From Curtobacterium sp. MCPF17_002 (lineage in GTDB: Bacteria; Actinomycetota; Actinomycetes; Actinomycetales; Microbacteriaceae): a stretch of 64,000 bases of DNA. Where the stretch lies: contig NZ_CP126251.1 of assembly GCF_003234115.2 (NCBI RefSeq), forward strand, positions 2,728,001 to 2,792,000. Reading direction: 5' to 3'. The position numbers and the translations under genes are program-made. The notes beneath the pieces were generated by a model. The model had not been told where the DNA came from and made no database searches. It saw nothing but the letters and a program-made list of their open reading frames with translations. Shown one piece after another: positions 33,901 through 42,293 of this stretch; position 1 is the stretch's first letter; each line of letters starts with the position of its first letter.

Positions 33901-34413
33901 GTGGACGAGTCACGACGCACCGAGAAGGCGATCGCCGTCGCGGCGTGGGAAGCGCTCTTCCGCGCGCAGGTGACCGTGATGCGGGCGCTCAACGCCGAGT
34001 TCCCCGCCGACGAGATCTCCTTCAACGAGTACGACGTCTGCTTCAACCTGTCGACCCAGCCCGGCCGCCGGTGCCGGATGCGCGAGCTCACCGGGCATCT
34101 GCTCCTCACGCAGCCGAGCGTCAGCCGCCTCGTCGACCGGCTCACCACGCGCGGGATCGTCGAGAAGCAGCCGGACCCGACCGACGCCCGCGGGGTCATC
34201 GTCGCGCTCACGGCCCACGGCTTCGACGTGTACCGGTCCGTCGCCGTGCAGCACGCCCAGACCATCGCCGACCAGGTCGGTGCCGGGCTCGACGACGCCG
34301 AGCTCCGCACCCTGACCGAGCTCTGCACGAAGCTCCGCACGGCCGCGGCGTCGACGCCCACACGCCGCACCGAGTCGCGGGGAGCCGTCACCCCGGACCC
34401 GGCGACGGTGTGA
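33901..34413 (+). CDS. MarR family transcriptional regulator
   Basis: The 170-residue protein has a MarR winged helix (MRELTGHLLLTQPSVSRLVD, then RGIVEKQPDPTDARGVIVAL) between helical dimer regions. The GTG at 33901 has CGGAGGGAG upstream and a TAGTGT -10 box at 33862-33867. Its end overlaps the photolyase start (GTGTGACC), so it heads a three-gene operon of regulator, photolyase and serine hydrolase. Confidence 0.92.
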   Translation: MDESRRTEKAIAVAAWEALFRAQVTVMRALNAEFPADEISFNEYDVCFNLSTQPGRRCRMRELTGHLLLTQPSVSRLVDRLTTRGIVEKQPDPTDARGVIVALTAHGFDVYRSVAVQHAQTIADQVGAGLDDAELRTLTELCTKLRTAAASTPTRRTESRGAVTPDPATV

Positions 34414-35759
34414 CCGGCGCGCTGGTCTGGCTCCGCGACGACCTGCGGCTGGCCGACAACCCCGCGCTGCGTGCCGCGGTGGACCACGGCGGTGCCGTCA
34501 CCGTCGTGTACGTCCTCGACGACGAGTCGCCGGGGATCCGGCCGATCGGTGCGGCGAGCCGCTGGTGGCTGCACCACTCCCTGCGCGCACTCGACACCGA
34601 GCTCCGCGACCGTGGTTCCCGCCTGGTGCTGCGGCGCGGTCCGGCCGCGCAGGAGATCAGCCGGCTCGTCGCCGACACCGGTGCCGATGCCGTCTTCTGG
34701 AACCGTCGCTACGGCGCGGTCGAGCGCGACCTCGACGCCGGGATCAAGTCGTCCCTGACCGACGCCGGGACCGAGGCCCACAGCTTCGCGGCGAACCTGC
34801 TCTGGGAACCGTGGACGATCCTGAACGGACAGGGTGAGCCGTACAAGGTCTTCACGCCGTTCTGGCGAGCGGTGCAGGCGATGCCCGAACCCCGACACCC
34901 GCTGCCGTCGCCGAGCGACCTGCCGGCACCCGCCGAGGTCGCGAGCGTCGGCCTCGACACCTGGGCACTGCTGCCGACACGACCGGACTGGGCCGGCGGA
35001 CTCCGTGATGCGTGGCAGCCCGGCGAGGACGGCGCGCACCTCCGGCTCGAGCAGTTCGTGGACGACGCGCTCGAGGACTACGACCGTCGCGACGAACCGT
35101 CGATGCAGGCCACCAGCGGGCTCTCCCCACACCTGCGATGGGGCGAGGTCAGCCCGTACCAGGTCTGGCACCGCCTGCACGATCGACTCGAACCCGAGCA
35201 GCGACAGCACGCCTCGGCGTTCCTCCGGCAGCTGGCGTGGCGCGAGTTCAACTGGAACGAGTACTTCCACTGCGAGGACATCGCGACGGTCAACGTGCGC
35301 CGCGAGTTCGACGCCTTCCCGTGGCGCGAACCGGACGAGCACGAGATCGACCGGTGGCGGCAGGGCGACACCGGCTTCGACCTCGTCGACGCCGGCATGC
35401 GCGAGCTCTGGCACACCGGTGCGATGCACAACCGGGTGCGCCTGGCCGCCGGCAGCTTCCTGGTGAAGAACCTGCTGGTCGACTGGCGGGTGGGTGAGCA
35501 GTGGTTCTGGGACACACTCGTCGACGCCGACCCCGCGAACAACGCCGCCAACTGGCAGTGGGTCGCCGGGTCGGGCTTCGACGCCGCCCCCTACTTCCGC
35601 GTGTTCAACCCGGACCGGCAGCTCGAACGATTCGACCCGCACCGCGAGTACGTCCACCGGTGGGTGCCGTCCGACGAACTCCGCCCCGAGCCGATGGTCG
35701 ACCTCAAGGCGACCCGGCAGCGCGCGCTCGACGCCTACGAGCGGATGCGCCGATCGTGA
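34410..35759 (+). CDS. phr: Deoxyribodipyrimidine photolyase (class I type)
   Basis: The 449-residue enzyme repairs UV-induced pyrimidine dimers with light. The N-terminal alpha/beta domain starts GALVWLRDDLRLADNPAL. The FAD domain has SGLSPHLRWGEVSPYQVWHR, AFLRQLAWREFNWNEYFH, DAGMRELWHTGAMHNRVRL and NNAANWQWVAGSGFDAAPYF, which include the electron-transfer Trp residues. The GTG at 34410 overlaps the marR stop. A cryptochrome is less likely given the full photolyase motif set. Confidence 0.94.
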   Translation: MTGALVWLRDDLRLADNPALRAAVDHGGAVTVVYVLDDESPGIRPIGAASRWWLHHSLRALDTELRDRGSRLVLRRGPAAQEISRLVADTGADAVFWNRRYGAVERDLDAGIKSSLTDAGTEAHSFAANLLWEPWTILNGQGEPYKVFTPFWRAVQAMPEPRHPLPSPSDLPAPAEVASVGLDTWALLPTRPDWAGGLRDAWQPGEDGAHLRLEQFVDDALEDYDRRDEPSMQATSGLSPHLRWGEVSPYQVWHRLHDRLEPEQRQHASAFLRQLAWREFNWNEYFHCEDIATVNVRREFDAFPWREPDEHEIDRWRQGDTGFDLVDAGMRELWHTGAMHNRVRLAAGSFLVKNLLVDWRVGEQWFWDTLVDADPANNAANWQWVAGSGFDAAPYFRVFNPDRQLERFDPHREYVHRWVPSDELRPEPMVDLKATRQRALDAYERMRRS

Positions 35760-37201
35760 GCGCAGTCGACGACCGGGTGTTCGCCGAGGTCGACGCGGTG
35801 TTCCGGGCGCGGGTCGAGCGCGGGACCGCCCCGAGCAGCGTGTGGGGCGTGTTCGACCGGCACGGGCTGGTGGCGTCCGGCGGGCACGGTGACCGCGGAG
35901 ACGGACGCGCGCCCGACGAACGGACGGTGTACCGGATCGCCTCGTGCACGAAGAGCGTCACGGCCGCGACGCTGCTCGCGCTGGTCGCGGCGGGTCGAGT
36001 GCAGCTCGACGCTCCCGTGACCGACTTCGTGCCCGCGTTCGCCGAGGTCGACCTGCCGACGTCGGACTCCCCCGTGCCGACGCTGCGGATGCTCCTGACG
36101 ATGGCGGCCGGGTTCCCCACCGACGACCCGTGGGCGGACCGGCAGGAGTCGATCTCCGACGCCGAGCTCGACGCCGTCCTCCGCGACGGCCTGCTGTTCG
36201 ACTCGGTGCCCGGTACCCGCTTCGCCTACTCGAACCTCGGGTACGCGCTCCTCGGCCGGGTGATCGCCGTCGTCGCGGGAGCGCCCTACCCGGACGTCGC
36301 GACCGCCACGGTCCTCCGCCCGCTCGGGCTCGAGGACACGGTCTTCCGTGCCGCGGACTCACGGGGCTTCGTGGTGACGGGGGTCCGTCCGCACGCTGGC
36401 GCCTGGGAGCCGCTGCCGCTCACCGGCCCCGGCGCGTTCTCGCCGATCGGCGGGCTGTTCTCCACCGTCGCGGACCTCGCTCGGTGGGGCCGGCACCTCG
36501 CGTCGGCGTACTCCGCCGTGCCAGTCGGAGGCACGGAGGAACACCCGGACGAGCAGCCGGAGCCCGGGCCGGTCTCCCCCGCCGACCGTCGGCTCATGCA
36601 GCAGGCGATGCGCGTCGTCCCCGCCGCCGTCGTGCCGGGTTCGGCGCGGCCCACCGCCTACGGCTTCGGGCTCTTCGTCGAGCAGGACCCGGCGTTCGGC
36701 GAACTGGTCTCGCACTCCGGCGGCTACCCGGGCTTCTCGGCACACATGCGGTGGTCGGTGCGGGACGGCCTCGGCGTCGTCGCGTTCGAGAACGCCACCC
36801 AGGCCAAGGTCTCGGCAGCAGCCGACCGGGCACTGGACCTCGTCCTCGCCGCGCAGGCACCGCGAACTGGACGCACCCTGTCGGCGGCGCGAGCCGCGCA
36901 GGTCGCCGTGACGCGCCTCCTGGCCGACTGGAGCGACGACCTGGCGGACGCGACCTGCACGCCGAACGTGGCGATGGACGTGCCGTACGAGCGCCGACGC
37001 CGGGCGATCGCCGAGGCGGTCGCGACCGTCGGGGCCGACCTGGCGGCAGCACCCGTCGCGGAGCAGTCCTCGGCCCCGACGCACCTGCGGTGGTGGTTGC
37101 CGGGCACGGCGGGACGGCTCCGCGTCGACATCCGACTGGCACCGCTCGCGGCCGGACGCGTCCAGACCCTCACCGTGGTCGCCGAACCCAGCGAGCGCTG
37201 A
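35756..37201 (+). CDS. Serine hydrolase (beta-lactamase class C / esterase family)
   Basis: The 481-residue protein has the class C-type motifs SCTKS (catalytic Ser and Lys, near residue 63), FAYSNLGYALLG (YSN, near 160) and VSHSGGYPGF (HxG, near 322). There is no signal peptide, so it acts in the cytosol. It is more likely an esterase or D-amino peptidase relative than an antibiotic-resistance enzyme. The GTG at 35756 overlaps the photolyase stop (GTGA). A 110-residue C-terminal extension beyond the fold is present. Confidence 0.9.
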   Translation: MSAVDDRVFAEVDAVFRARVERGTAPSSVWGVFDRHGLVASGGHGDRGDGRAPDERTVYRIASCTKSVTAATLLALVAAGRVQLDAPVTDFVPAFAEVDLPTSDSPVPTLRMLLTMAAGFPTDDPWADRQESISDAELDAVLRDGLLFDSVPGTRFAYSNLGYALLGRVIAVVAGAPYPDVATATVLRPLGLEDTVFRAADSRGFVVTGVRPHAGAWEPLPLTGPGAFSPIGGLFSTVADLARWGRHLASAYSAVPVGGTEEHPDEQPEPGPVSPADRRLMQQAMRVVPAAVVPGSARPTAYGFGLFVEQDPAFGELVSHSGGYPGFSAHMRWSVRDGLGVVAFENATQAKVSAAADRALDLVLAAQAPRTGRTLSAARAAQVAVTRLLADWSDDLADATCTPNVAMDVPYERRRRAIAEAVATVGADLAAAPVAEQSSAPTHLRWWLPGTAGRLRVDIRLAPLAAGRVQTLTVVAEPSER

Positions 37202-37242
37202 ACCGGCTGGCAAGGCTGGCCCGGCGGCCCCGCGGACCTCGG

Positions 37243-38217
37243 TCAGACCGGCGGGCGCCCACCGACGAAGCCGAGCGCCCGTGCGGCGACGCGGGTGCCC
37301 TCCCGCGCAGCCGCTCCGACCCGCACCGGATCGGTGGCCCACGCGCGCAGGAAGCCGGCGGCGAACGCGTCGCCCGCGCCGAGCGTGTCCACGACGGTCG
37401 CCGGCGTGACGGGGACCCGCTGCGGGGTCCGCCCCGGACGTCCGACGAGCACGCCGTCGTGCGCTCGCGTGACGACCACGAGTGGGACCCGCTCGGTGAG
37501 CGCCCGAACGGCGTCGGCGACGGTGGCCGCTCCGGTCAGTGCGAGCGCCTCGTCCTCGCTCGGGAAGAGCACGTCGACGCCGACGAGGGCGGCGAGGAAG
37601 GCCTCGGCCCCGACCGCCTGCACCACCGCCGTGGAGGACGGGTCGAGCGAGACACGCGCGGACCCCGAGCGAGCGTGTGCGACGAGTGATGCGATGCGTT
37701 CGGCACCTCCACCGCCGAGCATCGCCGCGCCGGTGAGGTGCACGATGTCGGCGCTGTCGACGAGTTCCACCGGGACGTCCTCCGCGGTCAGCGCGCCGCT
37801 CGCCGCGGGGTCCGACATCGCCGTGCGGCCCACGTCGTTGCGGACGGACACGACGGCCCCGGTGGTGGTCCGCGCGTCGTAGCGGATGTGGGCGCGGACG
37901 CCGGCGTCGCCGAGCGCCCGCTCGTGCCGGTACACGTCGTCGACCCCGACACGGGCGACGAGGTCCACCTCGGCACCGAGCCAGCCGAGCCAGGTGGCGG
38001 TGTTGCCGGCTGCGCCGACGGGGCGGTGTCGGATCACGGCGGCCGGGTCGTGCACGCCGACCGCCGCTGCGGTGGTCTGCACGAGGACTCCGTCGAGGAC
38101 GTCGCCGACGACCAGGAAGCGTTTCCCCGCCCCGCGACGGCGTCCGGCGACCGCACGTCCGGCGCGGGTCGTGCCGGGACGTGACGGGGCGGCGGAGCGC
38201 TCGGACGGAGTGGACAT
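37243..38217 (-). CDS. PfkB family carbohydrate kinase
   Basis: The 324-residue ribokinase-like kinase has GNTATWLGWLGAEVDLVARV near residue 75 and the PfkB signature VDTLGAGDAFAAGFLRAW near residue 280, with the catalytic Asp. The sugar or nucleoside substrate is not clear. The ATG at 38215-38217 is chosen over earlier starts because a TAGGAT box ends 7 bases upstream. It diverges from a TetR gene whose operator-like site is about 90 bases away. Confidence 0.92.
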   Translation of the reverse strand: MSTPSERSAAPSRPGTTRAGRAVAGRRRGAGKRFLVVGDVLDGVLVQTTAAAVGVHDPAAVIRHRPVGAAGNTATWLGWLGAEVDLVARVGVDDVYRHERALGDAGVRAHIRYDARTTTGAVVSVRNDVGRTAMSDPAASGALTAEDVPVELVDSADIVHLTGAAMLGGGGAERIASLVAHARSGSARVSLDPSSTAVVQAVGAEAFLAALVGVDVLFPSEDEALALTGAATVADAVRALTERVPLVVVTRAHDGVLVGRPGRTPQRVPVTPATVVDTLGAGDAFAAGFLRAWATDPVRVGAAAREGTRVAARALGFVGGRPPV

Positions 38218-38224
38218 CCCGCTC

Positions 38225-38230
38225 ATCCTA
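38225..38230 (-). promoter_or_regulatory. -10 box (TAGGAT) of leaderless PfkB gene
   Basis: TAGGAT on the minus strand ends 7 bases before the ATG at 38217. Confidence 0.55.
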
Positions 38231-38294
38231 CGCGAAGCCGAGCAAATCTCCGTTTCGTGACCTCGATCGGATCGCCCCTGGCCCTTTTCTCGCA

Positions 38295-38330
38295 TGAACG
38301 GTAATATACAAACGATCGTATGTGAACGGT
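38295..38330 (+). promoter_or_regulatory. TetR gene promoter with palindrome and direct repeats
   Basis: An AT-rich TAATAT -10 box (38302-38307) precedes the 16-bp dyad ACANACGATCGTNTGT (38308-38323). TGAACGGT direct repeats flank it at 38295 and 38323, 28 bases apart. It is probably an autoregulatory operator. Confidence 0.55.
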
Positions 38331-38363
38331 CGCGCATCCCACACGACCCCGCGGAGACACACC

Positions 38364-38939
38364 ATGCCCAGGAAGCCCGATCCGACCCTCAAGCCCGCGA
38401 TCGTCGCCAAGGTCGCCCAGCACCTCCAGGACACCAAGATCGAGGACGTTTCCGTCCGCAGCCTCGGCCGCGTGCTCGGCACCAGCGCGTACCCGATCGT
38501 CTACCACTTCGGCTCGCGCGAATCCCTCATCCAGGCCGTCGTCGACCACCTGTCCAGCACGGTGTCGACCACGCCGCTCGACCCTGCCGCCGACGACGCC
38601 GCCCTCTCCGAGTACCTCGTCGCCGTGTTCGGCGGCCTCGACGACCCCGAGCGTGCACTCGCCGCGCGCCTCACCTTCGAGCTCGGCTCGGTGGAGTCGC
38701 TCGACGGCCGCGACCGTGAGCGCACCTTCCACCGTGCCCAGATCGCTGCCATCGCAGCGTGGTGCTCGGCCCGCGGGGCCCACCCGGCCGACGCCGAGCG
38801 GGTCGCGCGTGACGCCGTCCTGTCGGCACGCGGTGTGCAGTGGGGCGCGGTCGTGGACCGTGCGCGCAGTGACGTCGACGCCGAGCTCCGCAGGATCGCG
38901 GGCGGCCTGGTCGCCGCCGTCGGCGTCGCGACGGTCTGA
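38364..38939 (+). CDS. TetR family transcriptional regulator
   Basis: The 191-residue regulator has an N-terminal HTH (VSVRSLGRVLGTSAYPIVYH, then FGSRESLIQAVVDHL) and a ligand domain without strong conservation. The ATG at 38364 has GGAG 8 bases upstream. It probably represses itself through the dyad upstream and may control the divergent PfkB kinase. Confidence 0.9.
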   Translation: MPRKPDPTLKPAIVAKVAQHLQDTKIEDVSVRSLGRVLGTSAYPIVYHFGSRESLIQAVVDHLSSTVSTTPLDPAADDAALSEYLVAVFGGLDDPERALAARLTFELGSVESLDGRDRERTFHRAQIAAIAAWCSARGAHPADAERVARDAVLSARGVQWGAVVDRARSDVDAELRRIAGGLVAAVGVATV

Positions 38940-38945
38940 CACCGG

Positions 38946-38993
38946 GAACGACTGGAGGCGCGGTGCCAGCTGGCACCGCGCCTCCAGTCGTTC
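38946..38993. repeat. Perfect 48-bp palindrome (GGAGGCGCGG family)
   Basis: The core (ACTGGAGGCGCGGTGCCAG and its complement) is the same as in the copy at 16217-16264; only the outer bases differ. It sits between the convergent tetR and sodA stops. Confidence 0.9.
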
Positions 38994-39050
38994 AGACGGT
39001 CACGCGATCAGACCGTCGGACGGTCACCGGGGTGACCCGCCGACGATCCG

Positions 39051-39665
39051 TCAGAGCGTGACGAAGCTCTGCGACTTCGCGTTCGCGAAGCGCGCGGCGA
39101 CGTTCTCCCAGTCGACGATGTTCCACACGGCCTTGACGTAGTCCGCCTTGACGTTGAGGTAGTCGAGGTAGAAGGCGTGCTCCCACATGTCGAGCATGAA
39201 GATCGGGACGAGCCCGAACGGGATGTTGCCCTGCTGGTCGAACAGCTGGAACGTGGTCAGCTTCTGGCCGACGGTGTCCCAGGCCAGGACGGACCAGCCG
39301 GAGCCCTGGATGCCGTTCGCGACGGCGGAGAACTGGGCCTGGAACTTCTCGAACGAGCCGAAGAACTCGTCGATCGCGGCGGCGAGCTCGCCCTCCGGGA
39401 CCTTGGTGTCCGGGCCGAGGTTGGTCCAGAAGATCGAGTGGTTGACGTGGCCACCGAGGTGGAACGCGAGGTCCTTCTCGAGCTTGTTGATGGCACCGAA
39501 GTTGCCGGACTCGCGGGCCTCGCCGAGCTGCTGGAGCGCGGTGTTCGCACCCGTCACGTAGGTCTGGTGGTGCTTGTCGTGGTGCAGCTGCATGATCTTG
39601 CCGCTGATGTGCGGCTCGAGCGCGGCGTAGTCGTACGGCAGCTCCGGCAGGGTGTACTCAGCCAT
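39051..39665 (-). CDS. sodA: Superoxide dismutase (Mn/Fe)
   Basis: The 204-residue enzyme converts superoxide to hydrogen peroxide and oxygen. Metal ligands are in [11 protein letters not shown] (His near 28), [11 protein letters not shown] (His near 76) and [14 protein letters not shown] (Asp and His near 160-166). There is no export signal. The ATG at 39663-39665 has AAAGGAA upstream. It is monocistronic and convergent with the TetR gene. Confidence 0.97.
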   Translation of the reverse strand: MAEYTLPELPYDYAALEPHISGKIMQLHHDKHHQTYVTGANTALQQLGEARESGNFGAINKLEKDLAFHLGGHVNHSIFWTNLGPDTKVPEGELAAAIDEFFGSFEKFQAQFSAVANGIQGSGWSVLAWDTVGQKLTTFQLFDQQGNIPFGLVPIFMLDMWEHAFYLDYLNVKADYVKAVWNIVDWENVAARFANAKSQSFVTL

Positions 39666-39709
39666 GTGAGTTCCTTTCGATCAGTGGATTGCGGATGGTG
39701 CTCCGCGGC

Positions 39710-40219
39710 TCACGAGAGCCGGGAACGATCAGTGAGGGAGTGGAATTCCCGGTTGTGGTAGACCAGCGGTTCGCCGTGCTCGAGGCCGACGACGATGTCG
39801 AGGACCTCGGCGACGACGACGGTGGACGAACCGATCGGCGTCGTCGACAGGGGGCGGCAGCGGAGGGCGCTGGCGGCGCTCGGCAGGTAGCGGTCGCCGG
39901 AGGGCAGCGTGCCCCAGATCGGGTCGTCGGCCGCGGGGCTGCCCGTCGAGGCGAAGCGCTTGGCGAGGGCGACCCCGAGGGAGTCGACCAGGTGCACGAC
40001 GAACAGCGGGGCGCCGAGCACGACGCCGGCGGACCCGGAGTTGGTGGACAACGAGAACACGAGCACGGGCGGGTCGATCGCGACGCTCGCGACGCTCGAG
40101 GCCGTGAGACCGGTGGGGCCGTCGGGTCCCTCGGCGGTGATGACGGCGACGCCGGCGGGGTGTCCCCGGAAGGCGGCCTTGTACGCGTCCGCGATGTTCG
40201 CCGGTGCTTCGTCGGGCAT
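39710..40219 (-). CDS. Flavin reductase-like FMN-binding protein
   Basis: The 169-residue protein has the split-barrel flavin reductase fold: FRGHPAGVAVITAEGPDGPTG at the start, GLTASSVASVAIDPPVLVFS and EHGEPLVYHNREFHSL at the end. It would supply reduced FMN to a monooxygenase, but no partner is adjacent. The ATG at 40219 gives the usual N-terminus; an ATG at 40270, 5 bases after a TACGTT box, is an alternative that adds 17 residues. Confidence 0.9.
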   Translation of the reverse strand: MPDEAPANIADAYKAAFRGHPAGVAVITAEGPDGPTGLTASSVASVAIDPPVLVFSLSTNSGSAGVVLGAPLFVVHLVDSLGVALAKRFASTGSPAADDPIWGTLPSGDRYLPSAASALRCRPLSTTPIGSSTVVVAEVLDIVVGLEHGEPLVYHNREFHSLTDRSRLS

Positions 40220-40368
40220 GGGAGTCGTGGTCGTTCCTTCGGGGAGGTGAGGCCGCGGCTCCGCGACCATGTCCCAACGTAGGACCTCAACCATGGTTCA
40301 GGTCAACGATTCTCAGGTTCGGCCGATCTCGGGCGCGCCGTGTGACCGCATGTGACGCGCGGTGCGGA

Positions 40369-40548
40369 CCTCGCACCGTGCGAGGGTGCGCCGGGCGGGC
40401 GCGGGCGGCGAGGCCGAACGGTGCGAGGTTCCGGACGTGGTGCGGGGAACGCCGAGTCGCACGGAGTCCGGAACCTCGCACCACACCCGCGCACCGTGCG
40501 GGGCCTCGCACCGTGCGAGGCACGTGCAGGCCCCCGCACCGTGCGAGG
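40369..40548. repeat. Intergenic repeat island with GCACCGTGCGAGG palindromes
   Basis: CCTCGCACCGTGCGAGG occurs exactly at 40369-40385 and 40504-40520, with partial copies near 40490 and 40533. Between them lies a 17-bp inverted repeat, GGTGCGAGGTTCCGGAC (40420-40436) against 40466-40482, with a 29-base loop. No gene fits. It separates the flavin reductase promoter from the MFS gene end. Confidence 0.8.
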
Positions 40549-40557
40549 CGCGCGGGG

Positions 40558-42081
40558 TCAGCGCCGCTTGAGCATCACGACGGCACCGGCAGCCGCGACC
40601 ACCATGAGGAGCGCCGCGACCCCGGCCGTCACGGTGACGCCGGAGTCGAACGCCGCACGCGCCGACTCGAGAAGCACCTGCCCGGCGGACCCGCCGAGCT
40701 CGCTCGCCGCGGACACCGCTCCGCCGAGGGTCTCCTGCGCCGCCGTGTGCGCCGACGAGGACAGCCCGTCCGGCACCACGACGTGCGACCGGTACGCGGT
40801 GGCGAGGATCGTGCCGAGGACCGCCGTGCCGAGCACCGCGCCGATCTCGTACGCGGTCTCCGACATCGCCGACGCCGCACCGGACTTGTCCGCCGGGGCC
40901 GTCGAGATGATGAGGTCGTTCGTGACCGTCTCGGACGCGCCGATGCCGATGCCGAGCAGCACGAAGGCGAACGCGAGCGCCACGATCGAGGCGTGGTGGC
41001 CGAGCACGGCGATCATCGCGTACGCGGCTGCCGAGAACAGCAGGGCGACGGCGACGACCCAGCGCGGTGCGACCCGGCCGACGATCGGGACGACCACGAG
41101 CCCGGCGACGATCGTCAGGACCGACCCGGGGACGAGCACGACGCCGGAGGTGAACGGGTCGAGGCCGGCGACGAGCTGCAGGTGCTGCGCGATGAAGAAG
41201 AGGAAGCCGGTGAGCGAGAACATCGCCGTCATGTTCATGAGCACGCTGCCGGTGAAGGCGGTCGAGCGGAACAGCCGGAGGTCGAGCATCGGGCTCCGCG
41301 ACCGGAGCTGTCGACGCACGAAGGCGATCCCCGAGAGCACACCGACGGCGAGCATCGCGATCGCGAACCCGCGCTCCTCGGGGTGCACGACGGACTTGAT
41401 CGCCCACACCGTCGGGGCGAGTGCGCCGAGCGACAGGAACATGCTCGGTACGTCGACGGGCCCGGGCATCGGGTCGCGGGACTCCGGCACGCAGAACGGC
41501 ACGCCGACGAGCATGAGCACGAGGATCGGGACCGCGACGAGGAACACGGCACCCCAGTGGAAGTGCGCGAGGAGGACGCCGCCGACGAGCGGTCCGAGGG
41601 CGTTGCCGGCGGCGAACATCGTCGACCAGACGGCGAGCGCCATCCGCCGCTCCCCCGCGTCGACGAAGACGTTGCGGATGATCGACAGGGTGGCGGGCAT
41701 GAGCATGGCGCCGAAGACCCCCATCGCGATGCGGGCGGCGACGAGCATCCAGGCGTCGGTCGCGAACGCCGCTGCGACGGAGAACAGGGCGAACCCGCTG
41801 GCGCCGATGACGAGGATCCGGCGTCGGCCGATGCGGTCGCCGATGCTGCCCATCACCACGAGGAGCCCGGCGAGGACGAGCGGGTACGCGTCGACGATCC
41901 AGAGCTGCGTCGTCGCGTCCGGGTTGAGGGCGCGGGAGATCGACGGCAGCGCGAAGCTCAGCACGGTGTTGTCCACCGAGATGAGGAGGACGGGGAGCAT
42001 GAGCACGGCGAGCGCGGCGAACCGTCGGGCGCGGCTGGTGGTGACGGCGGTGGCGACGGGGCTGGTGAGCAGTGCGGACAC
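40558..42081 (-). CDS. MFS drug exporter, DHA2 (14-helix) family
   Basis: The 507-residue proton antiporter has 14 hydrophobic segments. Its N-terminal signature is VLLISVDNTVLSFALPSISR with VMGSIGDRIGRRRILVIGAS between helices 2 and 3, close to SmvA/QacA-type pumps. GTG at 42079-42081 has AGGAG upstream. Two palindromes upstream (42177-42209) suggest repression by a TetR-type protein that is not adjacent. Confidence 0.92.
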   Translation of the reverse strand: MSALLTSPVATAVTTSRARRFAALAVLMLPVLLISVDNTVLSFALPSISRALNPDATTQLWIVDAYPLVLAGLLVVMGSIGDRIGRRRILVIGASGFALFSVAAAFATDAWMLVAARIAMGVFGAMLMPATLSIIRNVFVDAGERRMALAVWSTMFAAGNALGPLVGGVLLAHFHWGAVFLVAVPILVLMLVGVPFCVPESRDPMPGPVDVPSMFLSLGALAPTVWAIKSVVHPEERGFAIAMLAVGVLSGIAFVRRQLRSRSPMLDLRLFRSTAFTGSVLMNMTAMFSLTGFLFFIAQHLQLVAGLDPFTSGVVLVPGSVLTIVAGLVVVPIVGRVAPRWVVAVALLFSAAAYAMIAVLGHHASIVALAFAFVLLGIGIGASETVTNDLIISTAPADKSGAASAMSETAYEIGAVLGTAVLGTILATAYRSHVVVPDGLSSSAHTAAQETLGGAVSAASELGGSAGQVLLESARAAFDSGVTVTAGVAALLMVVAAAGAVVMLKRR

Positions 42082-42176
42082 GGGGACTCCTGGGACTTCG
42101 AGCCGGACCAGGTCGACGGCGTGCAGACGAGACGGGACGCGGTGTGGGCACGCGCCCCGTCAGGACTCCCTTAGTG

Positions 42177-42192
42177 TACCGTCTGGACGGTA
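42177..42192. promoter_or_regulatory. Palindromic operator candidate TACCGTC-TG-GACGGTA
   Basis: A perfect 16-bp dyad lies about 95 bases upstream of the MFS start. On the minus strand it overlaps a likely promoter (TACACT box at 42173-42178). Confidence 0.65.
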
Positions 42193-42195
42193 TTG

Positions 42196-42209
42196 GTTGC
42201 AAATGCAAC
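42196..42209. promoter_or_regulatory. Second palindrome GTTGCA-AA-TGCAAC
   Basis: A perfect 14-bp dyad lies 3 bases from the first, in the -35 region of the MFS promoter. Confidence 0.55.
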
Positions 42210-42217
42210 TGAACGGC

Positions 42218-42259
42218 GGACGGGAGGCGCGGTGCCAGCCCGCACCGTGCCTCCAGTCC
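42218..42259. repeat. GGAGGCGCGG-family hairpin, imperfect
   Basis: GGACGGGAGGCGCGGTGC (42218-42235) pairs with 42242-42259 across 6 bases, with two mismatches. It is downstream of the lacI stop and upstream of the MFS operators. Confidence 0.85.
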
Positions 42260-42293
42260 GGTGGTCGGTCCCGCCCAGGGCGGGCCGCCGTCC

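Noticed and set aside
35756..37201. Beta-lactam resistance gene
   Set aside because: The class C motifs fit, but there is no export signal and the operon is with a photolyase; esterase activity is more likely.
40369..40548. CRISPR array
   Set aside because: Repeats are palindromic and irregularly spaced, with no uniform spacers or cas genes.
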